A model generated the notes under the pieces. It ran no database searches and was not told the origin of the DNA. It saw only the letters and a list, made by a program, of their open reading frames with translations. A DNA stretch of 64,000 nucleotides, taken from Patiria miniata (lineage: Eukaryota; Echinodermata; Asteroidea; Valvatida; Asterinidae). Location of the stretch: contig NW_024037064.1 in the NCBI RefSeq assembly GCF_015706575.1, forward strand, positions 248,001 through 312,000. The letters are read 5' to 3'. Below are positions 22,601 to 35,345 of the stretch, in pieces. The first letter of the stretch is position 1. Each line of letters opens with the position of its first letter. A program made the position numbers and the translations under genes.

Positions 22601-23984
22601 ATCTGAGTAATGTTATAGAGTGCAGCGCTACTAACTGGCGGCTCCTCATCATGCTCTCCACCAATGTACTGATTTCCTCTTTCTTAGCGGTGTTTCCAGT
22701 CATGTCTTCATGTCAAGTTGAACTTTAGCGCAAACTGATCAACATGGAGAGCCAGAATATATGTAACATCATCTGGTTTGGGAGCATTTTAACATATGAA
22801 TTTGTTACCCCCACTTTTGTTCACTTAATTTTACAGTTTAAGTCTTGCGCGCAGAGTACCACACAGAGGTCCAGGGCTATTTAATCGCATTAACGCTGGC
22901 TCTGTGTGGCTGTGCGTTCAACCCTAAAATGTGGCCCGGCACATTCCATTCATAAAATGGTTAAAACAAACCTATACATGACAATGTACATATAGGATTT
23001 GTGCACATATCGATGTGAAAGTATGCCTAATAGTACAACTTCTTGTCCGATTTTGTCAAACTTGATATAAACATCTTATTTCATTTTTGCATTCTTCAAG
23101 AAATCTGACGTATACACTAACGTGTATATGCATATAGATATCCTCCCCACAAACAAAATGGTACAGCCCAATAAACAAGTGCATGTTCTTTCCATCACAA
23201 ATTTCTATAACTGCCTTGAAGTGAACAGTATTCAGATCCAAAATTTCATTATTTTAAAATGAAATTAACTCCTAAAAAGACCACAGTTTTAATGCCAGAT
23301 AACTGATTTACAAATGGATAGTTTTTAAATGTCTTATCTAAAGTAGAATTGGAGAAAACGTGTCTTGAAAAACAGGTGATGAGCAGAGTCCAAGATCACG
23401 AAACACGTGGTAAGCAATGGTATATCGATGTAAGTCTCGAACGATGCCTTATCGATCGAAAGTTGTCATTGGCCACTTTTTTTCTTTGTGAAAAGTACGG
23501 TGGTTTTTTTCAACCAATCATAACAAGTTTTACATGTAAGGAAAGAGGAGGAGCTAAGCTATTCGATTCCGTTTACTCCCACACAATTCGATACTCTAGT
23601 CAGGAGTTACAGTCAAAAGAGTTGACGCGAGGGCGCTCAATCGGTGCGTTTACACAGGAAAATGATGAAAAGTTCACATTTTCAAAGCCAAAAGTACGTG
23701 GATTTTTTTCAAGATAAAAAAAAATAACATATACCATGAGAAAGAGAAAGAGTTAAATTGTACAGAACCGTTTACCCCCATTGAAAAAGACCGCATGGTT
23801 ATCAAACTATGACTCGAAACATCGAAAAAAGGGGCCATTTTACCGGGATTCTCGCCTGGAAACGGGCCCGCACAGAGGTTTGAGCTGAAGTGAACACAAC
23901 AAATTCATATGGGAGTTTTTCCTTCCTTTCCTGTGCATTTGGGGCTTTGGCAGTTTTTCTGCGCGCCAAGACGTCAGGTATCTT
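22601..23984 (-). mobile_element. Internally deleted relative of the 43-50 kb transposon, copy 2
   Basis: Duplicate of 7319-8690 with few differences. On the minus strand it keeps the left-end and promoter-like part (23930-23350) and a right-end part (22920-22800) of the large element and lacks both genes. Confidence 0.65.
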
Positions 23985-25113
23985 TTGTGACTAGTAGATC
24001 ACACCTTCTGCTGGTAACAATTGGATGTTCCTCCAGCACCAGTGCAGCACTTGATATGCTAATGAACCAATGTTGTCTCCCACTAAATTAAACAATGCCA
24101 CTTAATGCAACAATGCCACTTAATGCGACTTACTTCAACTTTGACATGCCCATTGTAATTGGAAATCGCACATCAAGTCAAGACGGACCCCATCACCCTG
24201 ATTATTTCAATCAAAATTCACCAGCCCGGTATGTAAATGCACACAAAACTTGGTTTATCCACATCAGTCTGTGACGGTCATACTAAAAAGCGTCAACACA
24301 GCGTCAACACACTCCAAAGCGTCAACACAGCGTCAACACAGCGTCAATACAGCGTCAACACATCTAAAATGCATTAAAATTGACACAACCCATACAGTAT
24401 GGACAGAAACAAGATTTTGGCTTAAAATCAATAGGTTAAACGTCCGAAAATTGCAATTTTCAGTTCAAGAAAATTGGCTCTCCGTGCCGCTACGAGATCG
24501 GCTGCCATGTTGCCTCAGTGGCAGCACGAACCATTCCATTATGCTAAAGGGTGATAGCATCGTTCAATAAACCTCAGTCCCTCAGTCTCTCACAGATCAG
24601 AGTGCATCCTTCTGCATCAAGGCGCCCTCTGTTGTAATGTCATAACCTACACACCCCTACTTGAAATGGTGTAGTCCAAGCTTTGTGCGAAAGCAAGATG
24701 TCGGACAACGGCCGCTCAAGTTAAAGGTCATTTTTTCGCGTGAAAATACTATATTTTTAACAACTAAATGGAAACTCAATCCAATGGAAATTCTCTTTTA
24801 TTCTATGCTTTGCCATTCAGTATACCTTTTTTGGTCAATTCAGAATGTGTTTTGGATGTGTTGACAGTGTGTTGACGCTTCTGTCATGTGTTGACGCTGT
24901 GTTGACGCTGTGTTGACGCTTTTTAGTGCGACCTGTCTGTGAGATCTTAACCCTCATAAACTCAAGCTAGACACTACCTTCTGCATGATTAATGCCCGGT
25001 CAATTCGGAACAAGACAACAGAACTTCTTGATTTTGTTTCTGAAAATCATCTTGATATCATTGGTATCTGTGAGACATGGTTATCCATCGCATCCTCCAC
25101 AGCATTGATTTGA
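23985..25113 (+). pseudogene. L2-like LINE, 5' fragment, copy 2
   Basis: Duplicate of 8695-9803. The MINARSIRNKT segment begins at about 24985 and the ETWLS segment ends near 25086; the same stop follows. The element at 24265-24934 interrupts it at the same position as in copy 1, so the nesting predates the duplication. Confidence 0.65.
24265..24934. mobile_element. Non-autonomous element with minisatellite arms, copy 2
   Basis: Duplicate of 8965-9624, with GTCTGTGA at 24257-24264 and 24935-24942. The left terminus here reads GGTCATACTAAAAAGCG, closer to its partner (complement GGTCGCACTAAAAAGCG) than in copy 1, which supports the assigned ends. Confidence 0.8.
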
Positions 25114-25219
25114 ATCTCTTGTGCGCTGAGATTGAAGGCAACCATCTGTCAGCCCAATGCAGTGTTGCCAGTGTTGTAATCGAGTACTTTTTTCTGAGTA
25201 CCGAGTACTGCCGAGTACT

Positions 25220-26285
25220 CAGGGATGTGATTTCTCCATTTTTTCCCGGAAATCCGGTTTTTGGGGGTTCAAAAGTCCACCAACGTGAATCGTGTGAATC
25301 TGTTGAGAAAATAGGGGGGTAGAATGTGCTAATTAATTATTCATAATGAGTTTTGCTTGCCAAATATCTGAATTTACTTACGGCCATTACTTCGTTAATC
25401 AATACGCACGCACATATTGAATAACCAATGCGAGAACGAGGTTGAAGCCCATGCGTTGCCGTTAGCGCGATCATGTGATTTTTCGCTCGGGTCCGAGTTT
25501 GTGATTATTTAGGTCTAGTTCCTGTGTCAGTACCCAAGATGCACGTGTTGCGCTGGTCAGGTGTACAGACTAATATTGCTCAGCGTGCACAACGGCATAC
25601 AGTACAGGGCAATCGTGTGGATTATGCACGTTGTTTCATGTGCGTCGAGTGTTTGTGTACGCGTCGTGTACGGATGCTTCCAACATGGCTGCGCCCAACA
25701 AGTCGATATTGTCGCACGGAGATAAATCAGTGCAAGTGCTTGATAAAGAAGTGAAAAAAAAGTTCCAGTTGGAATGATTTCGGGACTCCGTTATTATTGA
25801 TGGGCATCAGCATGAATTTCAAGAATGTTTCGATAAAATAGCAACCGCTGGCAAGGTTTTTTGCAATGTTTGCAACGACACTATCAACTACACGTTGAGT
25901 GGAAAGAAATTGCTCGTATCCCATGTGAAACACCAGAAGCACATCATCATTGAGACTGATTAGTCTGGTGCTTCCAAAGATGGTATGTTCCATTCAGTTG
26001 TGGATGAAGCAAAACAAATATTTGTGTAGAATAATCTTGTTTTATTTATTTCTTCATGCTTTTACAATGGTTATTATTAATCACCATGGAGTATTTATAA
26101 TTACAAATAAGTGACAAATCAATGATGGTGGTGATGAACTGAAACAAAATGCAACAAAAGTGAAAAAAGAAATAACAAAATTGGCAAAATATTTTGGCTC
26201 AAATGATGGCCCAGAAAAGCTTAGATTGCACCACAGAGCATCTAAAATCCAAAAATTTTAAGCGGGCCCCGGACCCCACGCCGTA
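25220..26285 (+). mobile_element. hAT-like CAGGGATG element, copy 2
   Basis: Duplicate of 9910-10978, joined to the same LINE sequence at its right side. The transposase N-terminal remnant (25685-25963) has the same TGA at 25775-25777. Confidence 0.65.
25685..25963 (+). pseudogene. hAT-type BED-finger remnant, copy 2
   Basis: Same frame as 10374-10652. The finger FCNVCNDTINY is followed here by TLSGKK in place of ASSGKK. The internal TGA is shared with copy 1; the remainder of the transposase is missing. Confidence 0.55.
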
Positions 26286-27860
26286 ATGGCTGACCATTTC
26301 AGCGTTTTTTTCACGTCCAAGATTTCTTTGATTCGTGATGCACTACCTCCCCTTGTGCCAGATACAGATACTTCTACCCCCACCCCACCAACACAAACTA
26401 CAATGACCAGTCTCCGTTCCGCCTCTCAAGATGAGATTCGCACTGTCATCTTCAAATCCCCAGCCAAATCATGTGACTTGAACCCTATACCATATCGTCA
26501 GAACCATAGTGTAGAAACATTACTTGTTCATCTGTCTGCGACCACATCCTACGACAGATGGATGTTGGCAAAGTAATGGCGCTTGTGCTTCTCGATCTGT
26601 CATCAGCATTTGACACCATAGATCACGCCATCCTGATCAGTCGCTTGCACTCTTTGGGAGTGCACGATGCAGCCTTGCAGTGGTTTGACTCATACCTTGC
26701 AGACCGGCAACAGTCTGTTAACTTCAATGGAGTATTATCTGCCCCTACCTCCTTTGACTGTGGTGTTCCTCAAGGATCTGTTGGCGGTCCCATGTTATTC
26801 ACCATCTACATTTTACCACTCGACCAGATCATCCAGAAACACAACCTATATCACTGCTATGCTGATGACATACAGCTGTATCAATCCTTCAATCCATCTC
26901 AACCCAATGCTGTGTCTGCCCTGGAGAATCTTGAGGCTTGCATTGATGAGATCAAGACATGGATGATGACAAACAGTCTCAAATTGAATGACAACAAGTC
27001 TGAATTTATCCTGTGTGGCTCAAAATAACAACTCGCCAAGTTCAATATCACCAGCATTAGGACTGCAGATTGCCACATCAATCCTTCCACCAAGTGTCGC
27101 AACCTAGGTGTCACTTTCGACCCCCACATGTCCCACATTGATCAGATATCAGCAGTGTCAAAATCAGTCAGATTTCATCTCCGTAATCTTGTCTTCATTC
27201 GGAAGTATCTAAATCGTACGGGCACTGAGCAACTAGTCCATGCATTTATAACTTCGCGCTTAGATGTTTGTAATTCACTCATGTATAACCTGCCACACCA
27301 CCGGATAAATAACTTCAATGCCTCCAAAATGCCACTGCTCGCCTCATCACCTTATCCAGACGCACCACTCATATCACCCCGTCTTAAGTCCCTTCACTGG
27401 CTCCCCATCGCTGATCACATTGCCTTCAAGATCCTCCTCACTTTCAAGTCACTACAAGGAACTTCACCGGACTACATAACGGACATTATCACGAAATATC
27501 AGCCGTCAAGTAGACTTCGTTCGGCCGGAGCACTACAGCTTACTGTTCCCCGCACCAACCACTCTTGGGGAGACCGGTCTTTCTCAAGCGCCGCTCCCAA
27601 ACTCTGGAACAATCTACCCCTTGAAATTTGCCAGTCATCATCATTGTCTGTATTTAAATCTTCTGTGAAAACTCATATGTTTACCTCACATTTTTGTGTT
27701 TAATGAGTTGATGTTTATTACTCCTGTCACTAATTTCTGTTATTCAAATTTAACTTAATTTATACTGTAATTGTTTTGTATGTATTGTGCGCCATGAGCG
27801 TCTTGCTTGGTGGATATCGGCGTCTTATAAATGTTCATTATTATTATTATTATTACTATT
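26286..27860 (+). pseudogene. L2-like LINE reverse transcriptase, 3' part, copy 2
   Basis: Better preserved than copy 1. From 26286 it encodes MADHFSVFFTSKISLIRD up to KSCDLNPIP, then jumps to YRQNHSVETLL with loss of part of the RT. After a frame change, 26558-27028 encodes LLDLSSAFDTIDHAIL, CGVPQGSVGGPMLF and YADDIQLY. After another break, 27128-27703 encodes the RT C-terminal region uninterrupted (191 codons). The 3' end with TATAAATGTTC and (ATT)n lies at 27825-27858. Shared breaks with copy 1 show it was dead before duplication. Confidence 0.85.
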
Positions 27861-29165
27861 TCCAAACATGTGTCAAGTGACACATTTTTGGAAATGTCTG
27901 TGAATTGGTCCCCCCCCATGCATTGCTATTTGTACTTGGTTTGCAATAGGGCTTGCTCAACGACGTCCAAATGTGTAGGAGAGCTGCAACTGCGTATTTT
28001 ACGCAATATATCATGCATTGCGCAGTGTTGAAAATGTTCCAAACATGTGCGCTTATTGCTTGAAATGTTTTTCGAATGTCGACGCGGCTGATGCCCGTTA
28101 TGCAATTGAATGCTCAGTATGTTGATGCATGCGGCTGGTCTGTAGGAAATGACGTCATTTTACAAGCCCTATTGGGGAATGCACAAATGGGTGACAACCT
28201 TCTCGCATGCTGCCAATTTCCAAACATTTGTCAAGTGACACATTTTTGGAAATTTCTGTAAATCCACCCTTCCCCCATGCATTCTAATTTGTAATTGGTT
28301 TGCAATTGGGGGATCCACGAATGAGTGACAACCTTGCATGATGTCAATTTCCAAACATGTGTCAAGAGGCACATTTGTGGAAATTTCTGTTTATCTGCCC
28401 CCCCCCCATGTGTTCTAATTTCCCCCCCCCCCAAAGATGTGTCAAGCGACACATGTGTTCTTATTTCCCCCCCCCCAAATGTGTCGAGCGACACATTTTT
28501 GGAAATTTCTTTAAATCCCCCCGTGTGCTCTAATTTGTACTCGGTTTGCATTCGGGGGATTTACAAATGAGTGACAACCTTCTCGCATGCTATCAGTTTC
28601 CAAACATGTGTCAAGTGACACATTTTTGGAAATTTCTGTGAACACTCCTACTCCCCTATGTGTTCTAATTTGTACTTAATTCACGAATGGTTGACAACCT
28701 TCTGGCATGCTGTCAATTTGCAGAAAACAAAATAAGATCCTTTCCAAAGATGTGTCAAGTGACACATTTTTGGAAATTTCTGTGAATCTGCCACCTTCCG
28801 AATGCGTTCCAATTGGTACCGGTACTTAGTTTGCAATTGGGGAATCCTCGAATGGTTGACAACTTTCTGCCATGCTCTCAATTTGAAGAAAACAAAAGAA
28901 GATCATTTCCAAAGATTTGTCATGTGACACAGTTTTGGAAATTTTTGTAAATCCCCCAATGCGTTGTTACAATTTGGGAAGCCACAAATGAATGACAACC
29001 TTCTCGCATACCTTCTTGCGTGTCAAGCGACACATTTTTGAAAATTTCTGTGAATTGGCTCCTCTCCCATGCTTCTAATTTGTACTTGGTTTGCAATTTG
29101 GGAATCCATGAATGGGTCCAAACCTTGCATGCTGTTAATTTCCATAGATGTTCATAGGAGTTATT
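27861..29165. repeat. Palindromic repeat array, copy 2
   Basis: Duplicate of 12586-13860 with local rearrangement: near 28420-28490 an extra short unit with AGATGTGTCAAGCGACACAT has been added between C tracts. Hairpin centres otherwise match copy 1. Confidence 0.85.
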
Positions 29166-30375
29166 AAGGAAAATTCTGTGAATCTGGCCCCCACGGCAGT
29201 TCCACATGCATAGCGCGCACACACACAAAGGTTCTGTAATGCGTTAGTTCTGTATTTGTGAACTCCAATGATGCCGGTGACGTCACACAACATGGCGCTG
29301 TCCACATACAGAAGAAAAACGTCGGATGTTTCGTCCCAAATAATGTCAAAATTAGACACTTTAGAAATACGTTTTATTATCATAAATGACAGGCAATGAT
29401 GGGATATGATGTTTTCTTTAGGAAATAAATGAGAAAGGGGTATAAATTTATATACCAAGGTGTGTTTTAGGGGAATTTTCGCCAACATTTTTGCAATGCG
29501 GGATGAATTTATTCGCGTATCGAAGACTTTTAAAAGCCCTTCAAGAAAAGCGAAACGCAGTTTTTCAGAAGAAATCTTTATGTTGATACCATTATTCAGT
29601 TATGAAAATAGCCAAATCATACTTTTTCTTGGTCGGGTCGACATTTTAAAATAAAATATAGACGTTGAAAGTCGGCCTACAATTCCAAAGCTTCTCTGAG
29701 AATTCGGGCTGCTGCATCGCTGGTTCATGATCTAGTATCCCACTAATACATGCAAACTGGCGCGCGGGTACCAACTGGCCTAGCGCCGCGTGTGTTGTGA
29801 ACACAAAAGCGCCGTACAACGTGTACACATGTACATATGTGTACGTAAAACCATCGCATTTTACGGACAATCGCAAGACATTGAATAAATTTTAAAAATA
29901 CGTAAAATGCAAAACAGATTACATAGAAATAAAGAACCATCTGTCTTTAGATGAAAACACTCACTTTGGACAAAATAAACACACAATCCGAAATTCACAA
30001 ATGTTTAGTGTTGTACAGTGAGTGAGTGAGTGAGTGTAGTACAGCATATTAAAGCAGCACAATCCAAAACCAAGCATGAATTTGCCATCAGTATGAGACA
30101 CTCTATCCTCTTAATATTCTGGGAGAAGTTGCTGACAATTAATTGGCTCTATAGCTTAAACAAAACAATAACAAATTGGTTTTTGTTTGGCAATAAACGC
30201 ATTCTTTATTTCACAACCAATCCATATCATTTAAAAAAATGAAACTTCACAACAGCCATATTTTACAAGTAAATAAAGTGCACATGTAATGCAGGCATGA
30301 ACTCAACCAGTGAAATCAGGTTTGGCAAGTGATAAAACTATGAAAAGTCTGAAAAATTAAATAGGGTAGTTGCAG
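29166..30375. other. Non-coding part of unit 2
   Basis: Counterpart of 13861-15080. No gene supported. A (GTGA)n microsatellite lies at about 30018-30036. Confidence 0.5.
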
Positions 30376-30737
30376 TTCAATTTCAATTTCAATTTCAAGA
30401 ACATTTATTTTCATCTTTTCACAACATTTGATTATAATACAAAATAATGAAAAATTATACTGATGGAGGCATGCTAAAAAAAGCCGAAGCCTATAACATA
30501 TAACATGCCTGTACACATAAACAACTCACACGATAGACGAACGTTTAGAATCAAAAAATAAGCACAAGCAAACAATCAGAGAAAAGGACAAACAAATGTG
30601 ATAAACATTACAAAAGTGCAATAATAATAACGGAAGCGTATAGAACAATAGAGGAGCAGCGGCAGAAATGACAAGATAAATAAAAAGCAAAGCAAGAGGT
30701 AAAAAGCAGGCAAATTAAACTGAGAGAAGCGGAGAAG

Positions 30738-33707
30738 CTATGTAATATAATGGGCGAGCAGATGCGTCTTATAATGATTTTTAAATCTGCCTACAGAGGA
30801 TTGAGATTTGATAAGTGGGTCAAGTCCATTCCAGAGACGTGGTCCATAGAAGCGTAGGGTACTCATCGAGTAGGAAGTGCGAGTGAATGGTACATACAGG
30901 TTTTTGTGAGATCTGGTGTGATATTGGTGAATATTATTAACAGAGGTAAAGTACGATGAGAATGTGAAGGGCAGGAGATTATTGGTAAATTTATACATTA
31001 GGATACCTGTTTGAAGTTTATTAATATCAATGAGTGTTAGTGTGCGTAATTTGGCGAACAGAGGTGCGGTGTGGTCACGGGGGAGAGACAGGGTGCATAT
31101 GCGAATTGCTCTTTTCTGGACTTTGATTAAAGAATGGAGTTTATTTGTTGATGTGCGTGCCCAAACGATGTTACAGTAGTTCAGATAGGGAAGGATCAGT
31201 GTGTTATATAGCGTGAATAAAGTGGTGGAAGGTAAAAATGAGCGGAGCTTGGAGAGTACACCTGTGTTGCGGCTTATTACATTAGAGACGGAGGCTATGT
31301 GGTGAGACCAGGAGAGTTTATCATCGATAATGACACCAAGGAATTTCGTGGAATGAACTTTACAGATGGCAGCACCATTTATCCTCACAGCTTCATGTTG
31401 ACTGGAGTTGGATGACCTACTGAAGATCATATACTTAGTCTTAGATGAATTAAGGGAGAGCGTGTTCGCTTGGAACCACGATGAAATTTTAACAAGCTCG
31501 AAATTCAAGATGATGATCAGAGAAGCAAAGTTTGAATGTGAGAAGAGAATAGTAGTGTCATCGGCAAAAAGGATAAAAGACAAGAGAGGAGAACTACAGT
31601 GAAGATCATTAACGTATAGAAGAAACAGCAAAGGGCCAAGGATAGAGCCTTGCGGCACACCATAGTGGATTGTCATGGGAGAAGAATCGCAGTTTTTTAC
31701 TGTAGTATACTGTCTCCTATTTGATAGGTAATCAACAAACCACTGAAGAGCGACGCCTCTAACTCCGTAATACTCAAGCTTTGATAGGAGAATGGAATGG
31801 TCAATCGTATCGAAAGCCTTAGAAAGATCAATGAATAAACCAACAGAGTGTAGTTTATCATAGAGAGAGCTAGAGAGGTAATCAACAAGATGGATAAGCA
31901 CCATATCAGTGGAATACTTATTCCGAAAGCCGAATTGATGATCATAAAGAAGCTGGTGTTTGGAGAGAAAGTTAGAAAGTCGCTTATAGATCAGCTTTTC
32001 AAGTATTTTTGAGAAGCATGGAAGGACGGAGATAGGCCGATAATTGGAAAAGTCACGGCGGTCACCAGTTTTAAAAACAGGAGTTACCTTCGCTATCTTT
32101 AGATTAGAAGGAACGACACCAGTAAGGATAGACAGGTTGAAAATGTGCGCAAGAGGATGAGAGATGAAGGGAATGCAGGATTTAACTACTGATGAATGGA
32201 TATCATCAAACCCACAACTGGCATTTTTAAGTTCATGAACAACTTGTGAGATTTCAGAAGGATCGGTGGGAGAAAGAAATAAAGAAGAGGTATTTCTATC
32301 CTGCAGATAATCTGTGAAGTGAGCATCGGTGGAAGGAATCCTGCTAGCCAGCATTGATCCGATACAAGAAAAGTAAGAATTGAAGGTGTCAGCAATAGTG
32401 GAAGGATTAGAAATAGACTGATTAGCATTGAGGAAATTATCAGGAAGATCATCCTTCTTTTTCTTGCCCAAGATATTATTGATCTCACGCCATGTGCTTT
32501 CGACATCCTTCTTTGCATTGGCGAACCTGCTGGCGTAGTGGTTTTTCTTTGCCATTCTAATAACTTGAGTGAGACGATTACGGAACCTTTTGTATCTCTG
32601 TTCGTTTGCCATTGTAGGATTACGCAAGAAGCGTTTATACAGCTTGTGTTTAAATTTACAGGACTTCAGTATTCCCCGGGACATCCATGGCTGATTCTTC
32701 TTGCTTTTACCAACAACTTTTGTTACAAGTGGGAAATGGTGATTGTATAGAACAGTAAATCTATTGAGAAAGGCGTCATATGCGGTCTCCGCATTGGTGC
32801 AATCGTAGACTTCACTCCAGTCTGTGTGCTCAATGTCAGCTTTAAAAGCTGAGAGTGTAGCGCTCCAGATGTCCCTTGCGATGTAAGTACTTGGGGAAGG
32901 ATGATGACCTTGGAAACAGTCAGAAGTAATCTGGAAAAGGGGAAGGTGATCAGAGATATCAGCATAAAGTATACCTGAGGCAGAAATATTGGTGTTATTA
33001 TTAGTAAGGATATTGTCGATAAGAGTGGAGCTGTGGGGTGTGATACGAGTAGGTTTATCTATCAATGGACGAAGACCGTAGGCATAAAAAGAATTCACAA
33101 AATCCTCTGTAGGCTGATGAGTGGAATAATTCGTCAAGTCAAGATTGAAGTCACCCATTATATAACACAGCTTCTTTTCATTCGTGATCTTGTTAAGGCA
33201 AATATCAAATGAATGGAAAAAATTGTCTGTGGATGTGCCAGGAGCTCTGTAAACATTACCAATGACAAGATTGCAAGCACCATCACGCTGGATCTCAATA
33301 AACACACATTCAAAGTCCTCACAAGAGGACATGAGATCGTCTCTTTTGATGAAGTTCAGGCAGTCACTGACAAAAAGGGCAACTCCTCCCCCTACTCGGT
33401 TACACCGTGATGAGTGAACAAGATGGAAGTTGTTCATGTGAATATAGGCAGGAGGAGTTTCTTTAAACCATGTTTCAGTGAAGCCATATACAGAGAAAGA
33501 AGAGGTAAGGGAGCAAAGGTAATGCTGGACATCAAAAAAATGTTTACAGAGACTTCTGGTGTTTAAGTAGAAAATAGAAAAATCACCCGGTGTGTTGCTT
33601 AACTGATTAAAACCATGAGTATCATAATACGAGAAATTGTCATTATCTGCCAAAATACCATCTTCATTAACATTAATCAAATCATCAGCACTATTTTGGT
33701 TAAACAT
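30738..33707 (-). CDS. LINE ORF2: endonuclease and reverse transcriptase
   Basis: 989 codons without interruption. The N-terminal part is an apurinic-type endonuclease: YLNTRSL near residue 50, GFTETWF, then IMGDFNLD at about 184 and YADISDHLPLF at about 250, which supply catalytic Asp, Asn and His. The reverse transcriptase occupies roughly residues 480-790: FSNYRPISVLPCFSKILEK, LFIDLSKAFDTIDH, YGVPQGSILGPLLF and the catalytic FADD at about 714. The C-terminal region has the usual LINE thumb-like sequence but no RNase H or zinc knuckle. This organisation fits the CR1/L2/Jockey-like group. It acts on its own RNA in target-primed reverse transcription. An intact frame implies recent activity. 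Confidence 0.95.
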   Translation of the reverse strand: MFNQNSADDLINVNEDGILADNDNFSYYDTHGFNQLSNTPGDFSIFYLNTRSLCKHFFDVQHYLCSLTSSFSVYGFTETWFKETPPAYIHMNNFHLVHSSRCNRVGGGVALFVSDCLNFIKRDDLMSSCEDFECVFIEIQRDGACNLVIGNVYRAPGTSTDNFFHSFDICLNKITNEKKLCYIMGDFNLDLTNYSTHQPTEDFVNSFYAYGLRPLIDKPTRITPHSSTLIDNILTNNNTNISASGILYADISDHLPLFQITSDCFQGHHPSPSTYIARDIWSATLSAFKADIEHTDWSEVYDCTNAETAYDAFLNRFTVLYNHHFPLVTKVVGKSKKNQPWMSRGILKSCKFKHKLYKRFLRNPTMANEQRYKRFRNRLTQVIRMAKKNHYASRFANAKKDVESTWREINNILGKKKKDDLPDNFLNANQSISNPSTIADTFNSYFSCIGSMLASRIPSTDAHFTDYLQDRNTSSLFLSPTDPSEISQVVHELKNASCGFDDIHSSVVKSCIPFISHPLAHIFNLSILTGVVPSNLKIAKVTPVFKTGDRRDFSNYRPISVLPCFSKILEKLIYKRLSNFLSKHQLLYDHQFGFRNKYSTDMVLIHLVDYLSSSLYDKLHSVGLFIDLSKAFDTIDHSILLSKLEYYGVRGVALQWFVDYLSNRRQYTTVKNCDSSPMTIHYGVPQGSILGPLLFLLYVNDLHCSSPLLSFILFADDTTILFSHSNFASLIIILNFELVKISSWFQANTLSLNSSKTKYMIFSRSSNSSQHEAVRINGAAICKVHSTKFLGVIIDDKLSWSHHIASVSNVISRNTGVLSKLRSFLPSTTLFTLYNTLILPYLNYCNIVWARTSTNKLHSLIKVQKRAIRICTLSLPRDHTAPLFAKLRTLTLIDINKLQTGILMYKFTNNLLPFTFSSYFTSVNNIHQYHTRSHKNLYVPFTRTSYSMSTLRFYGPRLWNGLDPLIKSQSSVGRFKNHYKTHLLAHYIT

Positions 33708-34361
33708 TCAAGCAAAATACACAAACGAATCACATAGACAACAGAAACAATTACATTAATGTACAAGGGATTGCAATAGCAAGAAAACACAAAAGAAAAG
33801 CACTTTGTAGTATAAGGAAACGTGGGCAAATGAATCGAGCTCATAAGCTGGAAAAAAAAAACTCAGTATGCGCCAAACTAAGTAAAAGTGAACAAAAAGA
33901 AAAAGAAACAAATTAAGCCAGCCATGAACGAAACAACGAAAACAATAAGCTCAAAAGTAAACAGCATATTTAAAATCAACCTTAAGGTAAACAAAAGTAA
34001 ACTCGAAGGCCACAGGATAAATGGAACAGGTAAGTGTGAAGCAGCTGCACAGGCCTCAAGGTAAAAAAAAAACAACAACAATCAAACACCAAAACAAATT
34101 ACCGATGAGTCACAAGCAAAAACGACATAATTAAAAAAAGAAAGGGACTGATGAAAATATAGACAGATCAATGAAAACGTAAGCGACTATACTCTGCAAG
34201 GAAAACAAATAACCAAATTATGTGCGAAATGTGTTATTAAAGATACAAACATGCATTGTGTGACAGGAGCGGTAACATGCATACATTGTATATATCTTCA
34301 AAAGCAGACCAGTGAAAAAATTGCATTGTGTTTAATCATACAATGGCCTGAGAAGGGGCAG

Positions 34362-35112
34362 TTATTGTCGGGAAAAGACTGCTGGAGCACCTCCGTGACC
34401 ACGCCATTTACCAGCATAGAAACGGTACTTTTTACCTTCCCGGTATGCCTTGCTCACTTCAGCCTTCCACTTACGCTTCTCCTGCAGATCTTGTCCAGTC
34501 AGGTCCTCTACGCAGAAGTAGGTCTCGTCTGATAGGGCCTGTCGCTGGTGCCGCAAGATTGCAAGCTTATCCTGGTAGCAGTTCAATTTGAAGAGAAGAT
34601 GTTGGGGCTTACCAGGAATCTTGGGGCCATCATGATGGGCTCGTTCGATCTTAGCGTCAGTCAGATCAAACTTGTCTCGAAGAAGATTCTTGGTCAGGCT
34701 TAGGCAGTCTTCATCTTTTTCTTGTGGAAAGCCGATAACTCTGACATTGTTACGTCTGCTGTTTGCGTTCGAGTTTGTTGAGCATTTCATTGTGGTCAGC
34801 CAGCTGTTGATCTATTGTACTGACATGTTGGCACAATTTCTCCAGCTCCTTCACCTTCTTCTCAAGATCGGAAAATCGCCGGCTTTCGAATTGGATCGAC
34901 TCGTTGATGTTACTCTCCATCAGGGTGATGCGCTTGTTGATGTCAGCTTGACCTCGGTGGAGATCGGTAAGCGCTTTTCTGACAAAGCGTTGGAATTCAT
35001 CGGTATCATCATTCCGGGGGGTCGATGTCGTTCGCTGGGACGAAACGCCCGGAGAGACTGGCTCCTCAGCTGGCTGCAGAATGGGCATGCTAGGAGTCTG
35101 GGGAGCGGACAC
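34362..35112 (-). pseudogene. LINE ORF1: L1-type (Transposase_22-like) RNA-binding protein, one frameshift
   Basis: The first frame (35112 down to 34750) encodes a proline-rich start and a coiled coil (LTDLHRGQADINKRI, FSDLEKKVKELEKLCQ). The second frame (34790 down to 34362) continues with NSRRNNVRVIGFPQEKDEDC, an RRM-like domain, then IERAHHDGPK and the basic C-terminal domain (LQEKRKWKAEVSKAYREGKK). The pattern coiled coil, RRM, C-terminal domain is that of L1-type ORF1 proteins, which coat LINE RNA as trimers. The frames join near 34755-34765 and differ by one nucleotide, so a single indel breaks the gene. The real start may lie upstream, since the first codon of this frame is GTG. Confidence 0.8.
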
Positions 35113-35345
35113 GGGCTTACCAACATAGATCTCTTGATTTCTGACCGGTGATTTTGCCCCTTTCTCTCGGCATTTTGTCCCTGATGACGATCTGATCCAA
35201 GTAGGCAGTAGGTGATATCAGACACTGATCGTCGGCGATTTGTAGCTGAGAGCAGGTTTAGAAGCTGGAAATTGTGATCGTATATCAAATTTTGAAGAGC
35301 CCAAAATTGCACGTCTCGTCTACATGATTACGTAATGTTTTATTG

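Larger units (their letters stand above)
30376..35345 (-). mobile_element. Nearly full-length LINE with L1-type ORF1 and EN-RT ORF2
   Basis: A ~5-kb non-LTR retrotransposon. Its 3' end is at the left, with a short TTGAAA-type tandem tail at 30376-30403. ORF2 (30738-33707) is intact and ORF1 (34362-35112) carries a frameshift. At the corresponding place in unit 1 (about 15080) the sequence GTAGTTGATTCAAGAAAG continues without it. On the right flank ATTCAAGAAAGTG is present twice (35347-35375), once more than in unit 1; no clean duplication is visible at the left. The insertion is therefore younger than the segmental duplication. Confidence 0.9.

Noticed and set aside
30738..33707. The 989-codon frame as a host gene
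   Set aside because: Endonuclease and reverse transcriptase motifs and the LINE context make it a retrotransposon ORF2.
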